Notes: a model not told the origin generated them from the sequence alone. Numbered from the stretch's first letter, positions 25,231 to 34,831 are shown. The stretch is DNA of 64,000 nucleotides from Prevotella communis (GCF_022024175.1 NZ_CP091794.1:1302001-1366000), one strand, 5' to 3'. A program made the numbers and translations.

Positions 25231-25929
25231 TTATTCCTCTTCTGGTGTGATGAGTTTATAACCTTTACCGTGGATATTGATGATTTCAATCTGTGGGTCA
25301 TCTTTCAGATGCTTGCGCAACTTGGTGATATACACATCCATAGAACGGGCATTGAAGTAGTTGTCGTCAATCCAGATGGTCTTCAGGGCGAAGTCGCGCT
25401 GCAGGATCTCGTTGGCGTGTGAGCAGAGCAGAGCCAGGAGCTCATTCTCCTTGGTGGTCAACTTGGTCTGCTGGTCGCCGATGGTGAGCAACTGCTTCTG
25501 GGTGTCGAACACGAAGTTGCCGATGCGGTAAATGGTAGACTCCTTGTTCTTCTTACCACGAACGCGGCGCAGGATGGCCTCAATACGGAATACGAGCTCC
25601 TCCATAGAGAAGGGCTTGGTGATATAGTCGTCGGCACCCAGTTTGAAACCTTCCAGGATATCTTCCTTCAGGGTCTTGGCGGTGAGGAAGATGATGGGGA
25701 TTTCGGCGTTGGCGGTGCGGATCTCCTGAGCCAGTGTGAAACCGTCTTTCTTGGGCATCATCACGTCGAGCACACAGATATCGAACTTGGTCTTTGTGAA
25801 AGCCTTGAAACCGGCTTCTCCATCAGGGCAGAGCTCGGCCTCATAGCCTTTGGCTGCCAGATATTCACGCAACAACATGCCGAGGTTCTCGTCGTCCTCG
25901 CAAAGCAAGATTTTTAGTCTGTCTTCCAT
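25231..25929 (-). CDS. rprY: OmpR-family response regulator RprY
   Basis: This 232-residue regulator has a receiver domain with the acidic pocket EDDE (11-14), phospho-acceptor Asp55 in CVLDVMMPK and Lys in ITKPFSMEEL, followed by a winged-helix DNA-binding domain with LTTKENELLALL. Its sequence matches my recollection of Bacteroides RprY very closely. RprX/RprY respond to envelope and oxidative stress in Bacteroides. It is 36 bp downstream of rprX and 9 bp upstream of the PBP1A gene. Confidence 0.92.
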   Translation of the reverse strand: MEDRLKILLCEDDENLGMLLREYLAAKGYEAELCPDGEAGFKAFTKTKFDICVLDVMMPKKDGFTLAQEIRTANAEIPIIFLTAKTLKEDILEGFKLGADDYITKPFSMEELVFRIEAILRRVRGKKNKESTIYRIGNFVFDTQKQLLTIGDQQTKLTTKENELLALLCSHANEILQRDFALKTIWIDDNYFNARSMDVYITKLRKHLKDDPQIEIINIHGKGYKLITPEEE

Positions 25930-25965
25930 AATTCTAAATGTTTAAATGATTAATATTCTAATTGT

Positions 25966-27522
25966 TTAATTCTCTTGCAAAATAGGGAGCTTGACAGTGA
26001 ACTTGGTGCCTTTGCCCAACTCACTCTCGCACTTGATCTCTCCGTCGTGCAGGTTGATAATCTCCTTCACGTAGGCTAGACCTAGTCCAAAGCCTTTCAC
26101 ATCGTGTACATTACCTGTATGGACGCGGTAGAATTTGTCGAAGACTTTCTTTACGTTCTCTTTCTTGATGCCTTGGCCGTCGTCGCTGATGGAGAAGCAG
26201 AGGTGATCGCCCTCGTTCCATGTGCGGATATGGATATTGACGGGCTGGTCTGCCTTACGATATTTCACGGCATTGTCCAACAGGTTGGTGATGGCATTCT
26301 GGAAGTGCACCTCGTCCACGAAGATGGCAGAGTCAACGGCTTCTATCTCGGTGTTGATCTTGCCGCCTGTATGTTCTACGCGGAGATTAAAGGTTGCAGC
26401 AGTCTGCTCCAGGAGTTCGTTGAGGTCGAGCTCTTTCTTCTTGAAGGAGGTCGACTTTCTGTCGAACATGGACATCTGCAGCACTTTTTCTACGAGGAAA
26501 CGCAGACGGCGCGACTCGTCGCCAATCACGGTGCTGAGGTGCTTCATCATTGTAGGACTCTTCGTAACTGACTCATCACCAAGCATCTGAGCGGCCAGTG
26601 AGATACTGCTGATAGGGGTCTTCAACTCATGGGTCATGTTGTTGATGAAGTCGTTCTTGATCTCTGTGTAACGCTTCTGACGGAAGATGACCACGATGGT
26701 GAAGATGAATGTGAGCAGCAGGACGATGGTGAAAATCACGGCAGGAATCATGAACCGTACACTGGAATAGATGTATGAGTCCATGTCTGGGAAGTGAATC
26801 CTGACAACGCCTCGCTTGTTGATGGCATCGTTGTGGAACAGGGTTTGTGAATAGCTCCACTGTTCACCTTTCTCGTTATATTCGGGACAACGGTAAATCT
26901 CACGTCCGTCGGCAGTAGATACTGTCAGGTGGTAGGGGATGTCGATACCGTTGTTCTGCAGTTCGTTGCGGATATCCTGGTCCAGGAGCTTGAAATTGAT
27001 GCGCTCCTTCAGGGGCTTCTCACTGGCTGTATACAATATATTATATACGACCTCGTCGAGCAGGGCTTTCTGATAGACATAGCGATTGCGCACAATCTCC
27101 TGAAGCGATTTCGTAGCTTCCGACAACTGGTCCTTGTCTGTACGCATCATCATGGCCTTGGGCACATTGGCTGGCTTGGTGGCGAAGGTCTTCAGCTCAA
27201 ACTCTGAATAGAAGGTGCCGTCCTCTGCTGATACGGAGAACTGATGGGCGTGCTGGATGCTGCCATCAAGTCCGTTGACAATGACGGAATCCTGTGAATA
27301 GGCTCTGCGCTCAACGTCGTTGACGTCTTTCTCAAGGTAGCGCAGCGTCTCGTTAAGCTCCAGATTCCTGGAGGCTTGATAAAGACTTCTGTTGACGCTC
27401 TCATCAAATTGTTCTTTCTTCATCTTGGCAATCTCTTCGATGTAAGAGATCTGCATGTAGAGTAATCCCAGGAAGGAAAGACCCATGATGATTGCTATGA
27501 CCCATATCGTTGATTTCTTCAT
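25966..27522 (-). CDS. rprX: Sensor histidine kinase RprX
   Basis: This 518-residue kinase has two membrane helices (about 6-24 and 258-280) around an extracytoplasmic sensor region of about 230 residues. His298 lies in NNMTHELKTPISS, followed by an ATPase domain with NLLDNAVKY, SDDGQGI and GFGLGLAYVKEI. There is no clear HAMP between the second helix and HisKA. Its pairing with RprY is supported by the adjacent gene. A -7-like TATCTTTGC lies upstream (27548-27556) but without a properly spaced -33 box. Confidence 0.9.
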   Translation of the reverse strand: MKKSTIWVIAIIMGLSFLGLLYMQISYIEEIAKMKKEQFDESVNRSLYQASRNLELNETLRYLEKDVNDVERRAYSQDSVIVNGLDGSIQHAHQFSVSAEDGTFYSEFELKTFATKPANVPKAMMMRTDKDQLSEATKSLQEIVRNRYVYQKALLDEVVYNILYTASEKPLKERINFKLLDQDIRNELQNNGIDIPYHLTVSTADGREIYRCPEYNEKGEQWSYSQTLFHNDAINKRGVVRIHFPDMDSYIYSSVRFMIPAVIFTIVLLLTFIFTIVVIFRQKRYTEIKNDFINNMTHELKTPISSISLAAQMLGDESVTKSPTMMKHLSTVIGDESRRLRFLVEKVLQMSMFDRKSTSFKKKELDLNELLEQTAATFNLRVEHTGGKINTEIEAVDSAIFVDEVHFQNAITNLLDNAVKYRKADQPVNIHIRTWNEGDHLCFSISDDGQGIKKENVKKVFDKFYRVHTGNVHDVKGFGLGLAYVKEIINLHDGEIKCESELGKGTKFTVKLPILQEN

Positions 27523-27671
27523 CTTCTTATTTTCTTGATTCGATGTCGCAAAGATAGGAAGTTTTTAAATACAACGGTATTTTTGGTTAATTGATTTTGT
27601 TAATATTTTGAGTATTTAACAATAAATTATTTGTGTAATTAAAAATATTGAATTATAAAGTGTCGTTTTGC

Positions 27672-28889
27672 TCAGCGTATGCAATGCTCGCTAACGAATT
27701 CTTCCCACTGTCCCTGATAGCCGTTGAATACGTTCAGGTCCACATGTCCCTGGATGCCTTTCACATAGCCGTCGGCGCTGAGTTGCCACAATGACAGATG
27801 GATGTCGGGTTTGTACTCGCCATAGCGCGCAATCCAGAAATGATAGTCTTTCTTCAGGTCTGGGGCATAGTCCAGCCAAGTGTTGACAAAGCGCTGGTTG
27901 ATATACAGCAGTGGACGGACGCCCAGTCGTCTCTCTACAACCTTCAGGAAGGTACGGATATTCTTGAATAGTATCTCAGGACCGCCCATCTGCTTGATCA
28001 TGGCATCACTGGGTTCTATGTCGAGCATTGGGGGCAGGTCGCCACGCTTAAAACTGGTATGTCTCAGGAAATGATTGGCCTGAGCTGTGGGATCCTGGCG
28101 GGTGGAGAAGAAATGATAGGCTCCAACGGGAATCTTGTTGAGATGACAACTCCTATAGTCGTTCGCGTAATAGCGATTCAGGATTGAGATGCCTTCCGTT
28201 GATTTGATATAGACAAACGAAACGGGATAGTCCACCTCGCCATTGACGCGATTGGTGCTGATACGGCGTCCCAGTCCCTTGATGCGTAGCTGCTTCCAGT
28301 TGATATTGAAGCGCTTACGCCCTTGTTCATGCTGGTAGCGCGAGATGTCGATACCATAGATGCGCTCTGTGGTATATACCATTCTTTCGCCCATATAGCG
28401 GTCTTTCTTCCAGATGCCGGCTTTCAGGAAATCGGGTGATACGCAGAAACCGAAGCCATGACGTCTGTCCATCTCCCAGTGACCTTCGTAGTATTGATAG
28501 TCGGCCGACTGGTAGGAACCGTGTCCACTGGCCATCATGTGTCTGTCGAACTGGCCTGCATAGGTGCCGTGGGCGTCAATGCGGATGCCGTACATCAGTG
28601 TGTCGGCATGAAACTGACCTATGATAATGCGACCATACATATCTTTTGTCAGGCATTTCCCTTCGCGGGGATAGTCTTTCAGATGCAGGAAACTGGTCAT
28701 CGTCAGTTTGCCTTTTGGCATATAGGCAGCTAAGGTGGAGTCACCCTTTTCAGCATAACGGGCAACCATATCAAAACCTTCGTCCTGGACGGAGTGGCGT
28801 TGTAGGTAATAAGTGAGCTCGTTTTGTATCTGTTGGTGTTTTGTACTAAACGAACTGATAGCTAATATGATGGATAATAAGTAGTGCAT
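27672..28889 (-). CDS. MORN-repeat and GH25 lysozyme-like fusion protein
   Basis: This 405-residue protein has a signal-like start (about 1-17), then MORN-type repeats between about 75 and 160 (YYEGHWEMDRRHGFGF is the clearest), and a GH25 muramidase domain (about 175-400). GH25 hallmarks are YGIDISRYQ, FVYIKSTEG, YHFFSTRQD, the acidic pair in MLDIEPSD and WLDYAPDL near the end. GH25 enzymes cut the glycan strands of peptidoglycan. MORN repeats usually bind membranes or proteins. The combination is uncommon in textbook terms, though I cannot check its frequency. It follows a small membrane-protein gene by 2 bp. Confidence 0.85.
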   Translation of the reverse strand: MHYLLSIILAISSFSTKHQQIQNELTYYLQRHSVQDEGFDMVARYAEKGDSTLAAYMPKGKLTMTSFLHLKDYPREGKCLTKDMYGRIIIGQFHADTLMYGIRIDAHGTYAGQFDRHMMASGHGSYQSADYQYYEGHWEMDRRHGFGFCVSPDFLKAGIWKKDRYMGERMVYTTERIYGIDISRYQHEQGRKRFNINWKQLRIKGLGRRISTNRVNGEVDYPVSFVYIKSTEGISILNRYYANDYRSCHLNKIPVGAYHFFSTRQDPTAQANHFLRHTSFKRGDLPPMLDIEPSDAMIKQMGGPEILFKNIRTFLKVVERRLGVRPLLYINQRFVNTWLDYAPDLKKDYHFWIARYGEYKPDIHLSLWQLSADGYVKGIQGHVDLNVFNGYQGQWEEFVSEHCIR

Positions 28890-28891
28890 AA

Positions 28892-29323
28892 TCAGGCGCG
28901 TTGATTCGCCTCCCAGGATAATAATGCTTTAATAAATGTTTCGTATGGGTTGTTGCGGAATTTCTTGGCTTTTGTCGCTTCTATTAATGTGTAGATTAAA
29001 TAGATGAGCGTGCAGAGCAGGAAACCTGACGAATAGGCGTAGAGTGCTGTGTTTGAACCTCTTACTAAAAGACTGAACAATGCCACAGGGATGATAAATG
29101 CCAATCCCAGGATGATGTAGCGACGGGTACGCCAGGAGTCCTTGAAGTCCTCGAATTTCTGTTTCTTCTCCAGATAATCCTCGAAGGCTTTCTCCGTGAT
29201 GTGGTAGTTTTCTATTCTGGGCAGGGTGGGGTCGTCCTTGTGGTCTGTACGGATATCCCAGATGTGTCCCTGGATAGATTCTAAGGATATGTGGTCTATA
29301 TATGAACGGTCTATCTGAAACAT
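28892..29323 (-). CDS. Small membrane protein of unknown function, upstream partner of the GH25 gene
   Basis: This 143-residue protein has a soluble, charged N-terminal half (1-66) and two membrane helices (about 69-87 and 93-112), then a short basic tail. I recognise no family motif. It is 2 bp upstream of the MORN-GH25 gene on the same strand, so the two are probably cotranscribed, and it could anchor or assist that enzyme. That role is inferred from position. Confidence 0.75.
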   Translation of the reverse strand: MFQIDRSYIDHISLESIQGHIWDIRTDHKDDPTLPRIENYHITEKAFEDYLEKKQKFEDFKDSWRTRRYIILGLAFIIPVALFSLLVRGSNTALYAYSSGFLLCTLIYLIYTLIEATKAKKFRNNPYETFIKALLSWEANQRA

Positions 29324-29338
29324 AATATTAAAATTTAA

Positions 29339-29360
29339 GCCCCCTGATGGCTCAGGGGGC
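29339..29360 (-). terminator. Terminator-like hairpin after galK
   Basis: A perfect 9-bp stem GCCCCCTGA / TCAGGGGGC with a 4-nt loop, 10 bp beyond the galK stop. The T-tract is better on the plus strand (CTTTTATT) than on the minus strand (CTTAAATTT), so its efficiency for galK is uncertain. Confidence 0.6.
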
Positions 29361-29369
29361 TTTTATTGT

Positions 29370-30533
29370 TTAGCAAAGTCTGCGAGAGCCATCGCCAATG
29401 ACTACGTCATAAACCTTGGGCTCATGGCCATACTTGGTGTTGAACTTCTGTTTGGCAGTCTCGACGAACTGCTTATACAGGTCATTGCGTACCAGGTTGA
29501 TGGTGCAGCCACCGAAGCCGCCGCCCATGATACGGGAACCGGTAACGCCGCATTCCTTGGCGATATCGTTCAGGAAGTCGAGTTCCTCACAAGAAACCTC
29601 GTAGTCTTTTGACAGACCTTCATGTGTCTTGTACATCAACTCGCCCACCTTCTCGTAGTCGCCTTCGTTCAGGGCATCGCAGACTGCCAGTACGCGGTCC
29701 TTCTCGCCAAGCACGAACTTAGCGCGCTTGTAGTCCTCTTCACCAACCTCGGCCTTCACCTCTTCGAGCTGCTCCCATGTGCAGTCGCGCAGGGTCTCAA
29801 ACTTGCCCTCGGGGTGCTTAGCCTGGATGTGCTTCACCACGTTCTCGCATGAGTTGCGACGATCGTTGTAGGGTGAGCCAGCCAACTGGTGCTTCACTAC
29901 AGAGTCGAGCAATACCAGACGATAGCCATCGGGCTTGAATGGGAAATACTCGAACTCACGACTGCGACAGTCAAGGCGCATCAGACAGCCTGCCTTGCCG
30001 AATACAGAGGCAAACTGGTCCATGATACCGCAGTTCACGCCGCAGTAGTTGTGCTCTGTTGCCTGACCAGCCAGCACCATGTCCCATTGAGAGACCTTGT
30101 TGTCGCCGAAGATGTCGTTGAGGCCACAGGCAAAGCAGCTTTCCATGGCAGCACTTGAAGACATACCGGCACCGAGGGGTACATCACCAGCAAAGGCAAT
30201 GTTGAAACCCTTCACGGGAACACCCAACTTCTTCATTTCCAATGCGATGCCGTAGATGTAGCGGGCCCAGGAAGCCTTGGGACCTGCAGGGTCGCTCAAC
30301 TTGAAGTCCACACGGTCCTTCAGGTCGATAGCATAGGCCATCACGGTGTCTTCTGTGTCGTTGGCGCGCATTTCAGCGATTACTCCTTTGTCTACCGCGC
30401 CAGGGAAGACAAATCCGCCGTTATAGTCAGTATGTTCACCAATCAGGTTGATACGGCCAGGAGATGCATAGACATTTCCTGTCTTTCCGTCAAAGTGCTT
30501 GATGAAGCGACTTCTTACAAATTCAATATCCAT
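29370..30533 (-). CDS. galK: Galactokinase
   Basis: This 387-residue GHMP kinase phosphorylates galactose at C1 (Leloir pathway, cytosol). The galactokinase signature GRINLIGEHTDYNGGFVFP is near residue 27, the ATP loop VPLGAGMSSSAAMES near 132, and the C-terminal motif MGGGFGGCTINLV is intact. The length is normal. It lies 20 bp downstream of galM and ends at a hairpin. Confidence 0.96.
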   Translation of the reverse strand: MDIEFVRSRFIKHFDGKTGNVYASPGRINLIGEHTDYNGGFVFPGAVDKGVIAEMRANDTEDTVMAYAIDLKDRVDFKLSDPAGPKASWARYIYGIALEMKKLGVPVKGFNIAFAGDVPLGAGMSSSAAMESCFACGLNDIFGDNKVSQWDMVLAGQATEHNYCGVNCGIMDQFASVFGKAGCLMRLDCRSREFEYFPFKPDGYRLVLLDSVVKHQLAGSPYNDRRNSCENVVKHIQAKHPEGKFETLRDCTWEQLEEVKAEVGEEDYKRAKFVLGEKDRVLAVCDALNEGDYEKVGELMYKTHEGLSKDYEVSCEELDFLNDIAKECGVTGSRIMGGGFGGCTINLVRNDLYKQFVETAKQKFNTKYGHEPKVYDVVIGDGSRRLC

Positions 30534-30553
30534 AGATGTATTTTAGTTCTGTT

Positions 30554-31645
30554 TTATTTGACAACGCCAAACTTGTAAATTGTCTTCTGCTTGTAACGCT
30601 CACCTGGATTCAGGATAACGCTGGGGAAGTAGGGACGGTTGGGAGAGTCGGGGAAGTGCTGTGCCTCCAGACATACTGCTGAACGGCGGGGGAAGGTCGC
30701 ACCGTTAGCTCCCTTGTAACCATTCAGGTAGTTACCTGTGTAGAGCTGCATACCAGGCTCTGTGGTGTAGCACTCCAGCGTACGTCCGCTCTTGGGTTCT
30801 ATCAGACGTACGGCGAAACTCAACTCACCCTCTTCCTGCTTGTTCAGTACGTAGTTGTGGTCATAGCCCTTACCAAACTTAATTTGCTCATTGTCTGCAT
30901 CAATCTCCTTGCCGATAGCCTTGGGCTGACGGAAATCGAATGGTGTGCCTTCTACCTTCAGGATCTCACCTGTAGGAATGGCTGTTGCGTCGGTGGGCAG
31001 ATAGAAGTCTGCGTTAATCTCGCAAACCAGATCGTCTACTGTAGGAGTAGGATCGGCTGTACCTGCCAATGAGAAGAAAGCGTGGTGTGTCAGGTTGACA
31101 ACGGTCTTCTTGTTGGTGGTAGCCAGATACTCCAATACGAGTTCATTGTTATCTGTGAAGGTGAATTCTACTGTGACGTCGAGCTCGCCTGTGTAGCCCT
31201 CTTCACCGTATGAAGAAACACGGTGCAAAGCCAGTGAACGTGGACCCATCTGACGGGCATCCCATACCTTTGCGTTGAATCCCTTCAGACCGCCGTGCAG
31301 GTGGTTAGGACCATCGTTGAGTGCTACCTGATACTCTTTGCCGTTCAGGATGAACGTACCTTTGCAGATACGGTTACCCCAACGACCAATCAGTGTTGAA
31401 AGGTATGGTTCGTTTCCACTCATAAGCTGCTGGATATTGGCGTGTCCCTGAATGACGTTGCCAACGTTGCCGTCTTTGTCGGGAACCATGATGGCACAGA
31501 TAGCACCGCCATAGTTTGAGATAGCTACTTCGTAACCCTTGCGGTTGCGTAAAATGTAAAGGTCGGTTTTCTTACCATTAATTGTGGTCTGGAAGTCTTC
31601 GCGCTTCAGACCACACAGATTCGCATTTTCTGTTGTGTTCGCCAT
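30554..31645 (-). CDS. galM: Aldose 1-epimerase (galactose mutarotase)
   Basis: This 363-residue protein interconverts alpha and beta galactose. Motifs include LIGRWGNRICKG, GPNHLHGGLKGF (His for catalysis), VNLTHHAFFSLAG (second His region) and the C-terminal LEAQHFPDSPN (catalytic Glu region). No signal peptide is seen, so it acts in the cytosol beside galK, 20 bp downstream. Its promoter overlaps the terminator of folC. Confidence 0.95.
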   Translation of the reverse strand: MANTTENANLCGLKREDFQTTINGKKTDLYILRNRKGYEVAISNYGGAICAIMVPDKDGNVGNVIQGHANIQQLMSGNEPYLSTLIGRWGNRICKGTFILNGKEYQVALNDGPNHLHGGLKGFNAKVWDARQMGPRSLALHRVSSYGEEGYTGELDVTVEFTFTDNNELVLEYLATTNKKTVVNLTHHAFFSLAGTADPTPTVDDLVCEINADFYLPTDATAIPTGEILKVEGTPFDFRQPKAIGKEIDADNEQIKFGKGYDHNYVLNKQEEGELSFAVRLIEPKSGRTLECYTTEPGMQLYTGNYLNGYKGANGATFPRRSAVCLEAQHFPDSPNRPYFPSVILNPGERYKQKTIYKFGVVK

Positions 31646-31682
31646 AATGTTTGTTTTTAGTTACGAATTAATTATTCCTTTT

Positions 31683-31715
31683 GCAAAGTAACAAAAAAAT
31701 ACCGACTTGTGCAAA
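31683..31715 (-). promoter_or_regulatory. Probable galM-galK promoter
   Basis: On the minus strand TTTG (31712-31715), 20 bp, TTACTTTGC (31683-31691). The -7 box departs from TAnnTTTGC at one base. The -33 box is inside the folC terminator hairpin. Confidence 0.5.
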
Positions 31716-31724
31716 CAAATCGGT
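31693..31724 (-). terminator. Rho-independent terminator of the grpE-dnaJ-folC run
   Basis: On the minus strand ACCGATTTGT / ACAAGTCGGT (10 bp with one G-U, loop TTGC) is followed by ATTTTTTT. It lies 22 bp beyond the folC stop. Confidence 0.75.
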
Positions 31725-31746
31725 AAAAATTTGGTGTTAAAAACAA

Positions 31747-33066
31747 CTAAATGCGCGATTTCATAAAGTCTGATACCACATACGTACTGCCGCCTACAAA
31801 GATAAAGTCCTCATTGGTAGCACCTTGCATGGCTGCCTGGTATGCTTCCTCTACTGTGGGGTAACATTCGCCTTTCAGACCGAATTGGTCGCCGAATATC
31901 TTCAGAGAGGTCTCAGGGAAAGCACGCTTCGTACTTCCTTTAGTATAATAATAGGTGGCGTTTTTGGGGAGCAGTGACATCACGGTATAGATGTCCTTGT
32001 CCTCCACCAGTCCGAAAACGATGCGCAGTTCGCGGCATTTCGTGTTCTCAAGTTGCTTGCCCAGGTATTCCCAAGCGCCGGGATTATGACCTGTGTCACA
32101 TACCACGGTGGGATTCTGTCGGATAATCTGCCAGCGTGCCATCAGTCCCGTGATGTTTGTCACATTCTTGAAGGCATTTTCTATCTCAGAGATGGTATTC
32201 TCGTTGTGCCCGCTTTCCGGGTAGGCCGACATGTATCCCAGTTTCTCCAACTGATGCATGGTTTCCAGAACCGTTTTCATGTTCTTTGGCTGGAACGATC
32301 CTGACAGTTCGCAAAGGAAGTCGCCGTAGTGCTTTGTATGATATTTGATGCCTGAACCGTTGGGCTCTTCTTCCCACGAGATTACTTCATCCTGTTCTTC
32401 AGCGTAGGTAATCGGTGAGTGGGCCTCTGCTGCCAGTGTGTCGAACACGGCTTTTGTCTCAGCTGTCGACTCGCCTATGACCACGGGAATGCCGCGTTTG
32501 ATGATACCGCCTTTCTCTATCGCAATCTGTTCCAGACTGTTACCGAGTAATTGGGTGTGGTCCAGTGAGATGTTGGTGATTACGGATAGGATAGGGGTGA
32601 TGATGTTCGTGCAGTCCAAGCGTCCGCCCAGGCCTACCTCTACAACGGCGATATCTACGTCCATCTCCTTGAAATACTTGAAAGCCATTGCTGTGGCTAT
32701 CTCAAAGAAGGTGGGGTTGAATGATTCGAAGAATGATTTCTCTGTTTCCACAAACTTCGTGACATAGTCCTCGCTGATAGGTGTACCGTTCACGCGGATA
32801 CGCTCCTTGAAGTCAATGATGTGGGGCGAAGTGTAGAGTCCTACTTTGTAGCCGCATGTCTGCAACTGGGCAGCCAACATGTTTGACACGGAGCCCTTGC
32901 CGTTTGTTCCTGCAATATGGATACTACGGAAGTGCTCGTGCGGATGACCGAAGTGCTCGTTCAGTTTCAGGGTGTTTTCCAGCCCCTCTTTGTAGCCGCC
33001 AACACCTTGATGTTCAAAATTCGATGTCTTGCAGAACAAATATTCTGTTGCTTCTTGGTAGGTCAT
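31747..33066 (-). CDS. folC: Folylpolyglutamate synthase / dihydrofolate synthase
   Basis: This 439-residue Mur-ligase-type enzyme adds glutamates to folates. The ATP loop is IAGTNGKGSVSNML (about 51-64), followed by GLYTSPHIIDFKERIRVNG, VEVGLGGRLDCTN, and the linker-helix motif SLDHTQLLGNSLEQIA. The C-terminal domain carries VCDTGHNPGAW. It starts 12 bp after dnaJ; thyA and folA of the same folate pathway lie at 39-41 kb on the other strand. Confidence 0.95.
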   Translation of the reverse strand: MTYQEATEYLFCKTSNFEHQGVGGYKEGLENTLKLNEHFGHPHEHFRSIHIAGTNGKGSVSNMLAAQLQTCGYKVGLYTSPHIIDFKERIRVNGTPISEDYVTKFVETEKSFFESFNPTFFEIATAMAFKYFKEMDVDIAVVEVGLGGRLDCTNIITPILSVITNISLDHTQLLGNSLEQIAIEKGGIIKRGIPVVIGESTAETKAVFDTLAAEAHSPITYAEEQDEVISWEEEPNGSGIKYHTKHYGDFLCELSGSFQPKNMKTVLETMHQLEKLGYMSAYPESGHNENTISEIENAFKNVTNITGLMARWQIIRQNPTVVCDTGHNPGAWEYLGKQLENTKCRELRIVFGLVEDKDIYTVMSLLPKNATYYYTKGSTKRAFPETSLKIFGDQFGLKGECYPTVEEAYQAAMQGATNEDFIFVGGSTYVVSDFMKSRI

Positions 33067-33078
33067 GAGAGTTGAAAT

Positions 33079-34239
33079 TTAATTGAAGTAGTTCTTGAAA
33101 CGTTGGAAGATGCTCTCTTTCGTTTGGTTGTCGCCTTTGAAGTTGTCACTGCCAACAAAGCTCTCGATGGCTTTCTTCTCTTCGCGCGAGAGTGTCTTTG
33201 GTACGTACACACTGATATTGACCACCAAGTCGCCGCGTCCGCTTCCGTATCCCTGAACAGCAGGCAGTCCCTTGCTTCTCAGGCGCATGGTCTTACCAGG
33301 CTGTGTGCCGTTCTCAATTTTAATCTTCAGATTATTGCCCTCGATGGTGGGGATATCTACCTCACCTCCAAGTGCTGCTGTTGGGAAGTCGAGCAAGAGG
33401 TTGTATATCAAATCGTTACCGTCTCTGACAAAAAGCTTGTGGTCTTCCTCTTCAATATATACCTGGATGTCACCGGCAACGCCTCCGCGATGGCCGGCAT
33501 TACCCTTTCCTGGTACGTTGACTACCATGCCTTCGGCTACACCAGCGGGGATATTGATTTCTACTACTTCCTCACCCTTGGTCACACCAGTGCCACTACA
33601 ATGCGGACACTTGTTCTTGATAATCTGCCCCTCACCCTGACAGGTAGGACATACACCTTGTGTCTGCATCATACCAAAGATGCTCTGTGTGGTGTGGGTG
33701 ATAACGCCTGAACCATGACAGGTAGGACAGGTCTCTCTGCCACTACCGTCGGCAGCACCTGTGCCGTGACAGTGTGAGCAGGTGGTATCTTTTCTAACCT
33801 TGAATTTCTTGGTAACACCCTGATTGATCTCTTCCAGCGTGAGGCGTACCTTTAGTCGCAGGTCGCTGCCTCTGTGCTGCTGAGGGCGTCCACCGCGTCC
33901 GCCGAAGCCTCCGAATCCGTGTCCGCCAAAGATATCACCAAACATAGAGAAGATGTCGTCCATATTCATAGACGCACCGCCGAAGCCTCCAAAGCCTCCT
34001 GATCCGCCACCCATAGGTCCGTTGAAACCAAACTGGTCGTACTGCTGACGCTTCTGTGGGTCGTGCAGGATGTTGTAGGCTTCTGCGGCCTCCTTGAACT
34101 TCTCCTCTGCCTGTTTGTCGCCAGGGTTACGGTCGGGGTGATACTTGATGGCAATTTTTCTGTATGCCTTCTTAATCTCTTCTTCCGAGGCCGTCTTCTC
34201 TACACCAAGTACCTCGTAGTAGTCTCTTTTTTGTGCCAT
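33079..34239 (-). CDS. dnaJ: Chaperone DnaJ
   Basis: This 386-residue co-chaperone has an N-terminal J domain with the HPD motif in [12 protein letters not shown], a Gly/Phe-rich region (about 75-130), four zinc-binding CxxCxGxG repeats ([32 protein letters not shown]) and the C-terminal substrate-binding domain. It stimulates DnaK in protein folding. It is 13 bp downstream of grpE; dnaK is not in this window. Confidence 0.97.
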   Translation of the reverse strand: MAQKRDYYEVLGVEKTASEEEIKKAYRKIAIKYHPDRNPGDKQAEEKFKEAAEAYNILHDPQKRQQYDQFGFNGPMGGGSGGFGGFGGASMNMDDIFSMFGDIFGGHGFGGFGGRGGRPQQHRGSDLRLKVRLTLEEINQGVTKKFKVRKDTTCSHCHGTGAADGSGRETCPTCHGSGVITHTTQSIFGMMQTQGVCPTCQGEGQIIKNKCPHCSGTGVTKGEEVVEINIPAGVAEGMVVNVPGKGNAGHRGGVAGDIQVYIEEEDHKLFVRDGNDLIYNLLLDFPTAALGGEVDIPTIEGNNLKIKIENGTQPGKTMRLRSKGLPAVQGYGSGRGDLVVNISVYVPKTLSREEKKAIESFVGSDNFKGDNQTKESIFQRFKNYFN

Positions 34240-34252
34240 TAATTGTCAGATC

Positions 34253-34831
34253 TTATTGTCCTACGGCTACTTTAGCGTAGCGAATCACTTTGTCGTTCAG
34301 TTTATAGCCAGGAGCCATGCAGTCGATGACTTTTCCTTTCTTGTCGTCGCCCATGCCAGGAACCAGGGCTACTGCCTCGTGCAGGCTGGTGTCGAAGTCG
34401 GCATCCTCTGTTTCAATCTTGCTCACGCCCTGAGCCTCCAGCGCCTTCATCAACTTCTGGTAAATCAGTTGCATACCTTCACGCAGAACCTGTGGGTCGT
34501 CTGTCTTCTCGCCATTGGCAATGGCGCGCTCCATATCGTCGATAACGGGGAGTAGGGCTGTGATGGTCTTCTCTCCACCATTCAGAATCAGTTCTGAACG
34601 CTCTTTCAGCGTACGCTTGCGATAGTTGTCAAATTCTGCCATCTGACGGAGTAATTTGTCCTTCAGGTCGGCAATCTGAGCTTCTGCAGCTTTCAGAGGA
34701 TCTGTCTCTTCCTCAGCTTCCTCAACTTTTGCGTCAGTCTGTTCTTCTGTCACTTCGTCAGTAGGGGTTTCTACTGCCATATCGTCAGTATTTACCTCCT
34801 GCTCTTCTTTCTTTATATCTTTTTCTTCCAT
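34253..34831 (-). CDS. grpE: Nucleotide exchange factor GrpE
   Basis: From the ATG at 34831 the product is 192 residues (MEEKDIKKEE). It has a long acidic N-terminal tail rich in Glu and Asp (1-55), the helix LKDKLLRQMAEFDNYRKRT typical of GrpE, and the C-terminal beta domain with LHEAVALVPG and GYKLNDKVIRYAKVAVG. It releases ADP from DnaK. An open frame continues 33 codons upstream, but that part overlaps the end of the GH28-GH43 gene in another frame. Only 4 bp separate the two genes and no promoter is visible before grpE. Confidence 0.95.
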   Translation of the reverse strand: MEEKDIKKEEQEVNTDDMAVETPTDEVTEEQTDAKVEEAEEETDPLKAAEAQIADLKDKLLRQMAEFDNYRKRTLKERSELILNGGEKTITALLPVIDDMERAIANGEKTDDPQVLREGMQLIYQKLMKALEAQGVSKIETEDADFDTSLHEAVALVPGMGDDKKGKVIDCMAPGYKLNDKVIRYAKVAVGQ

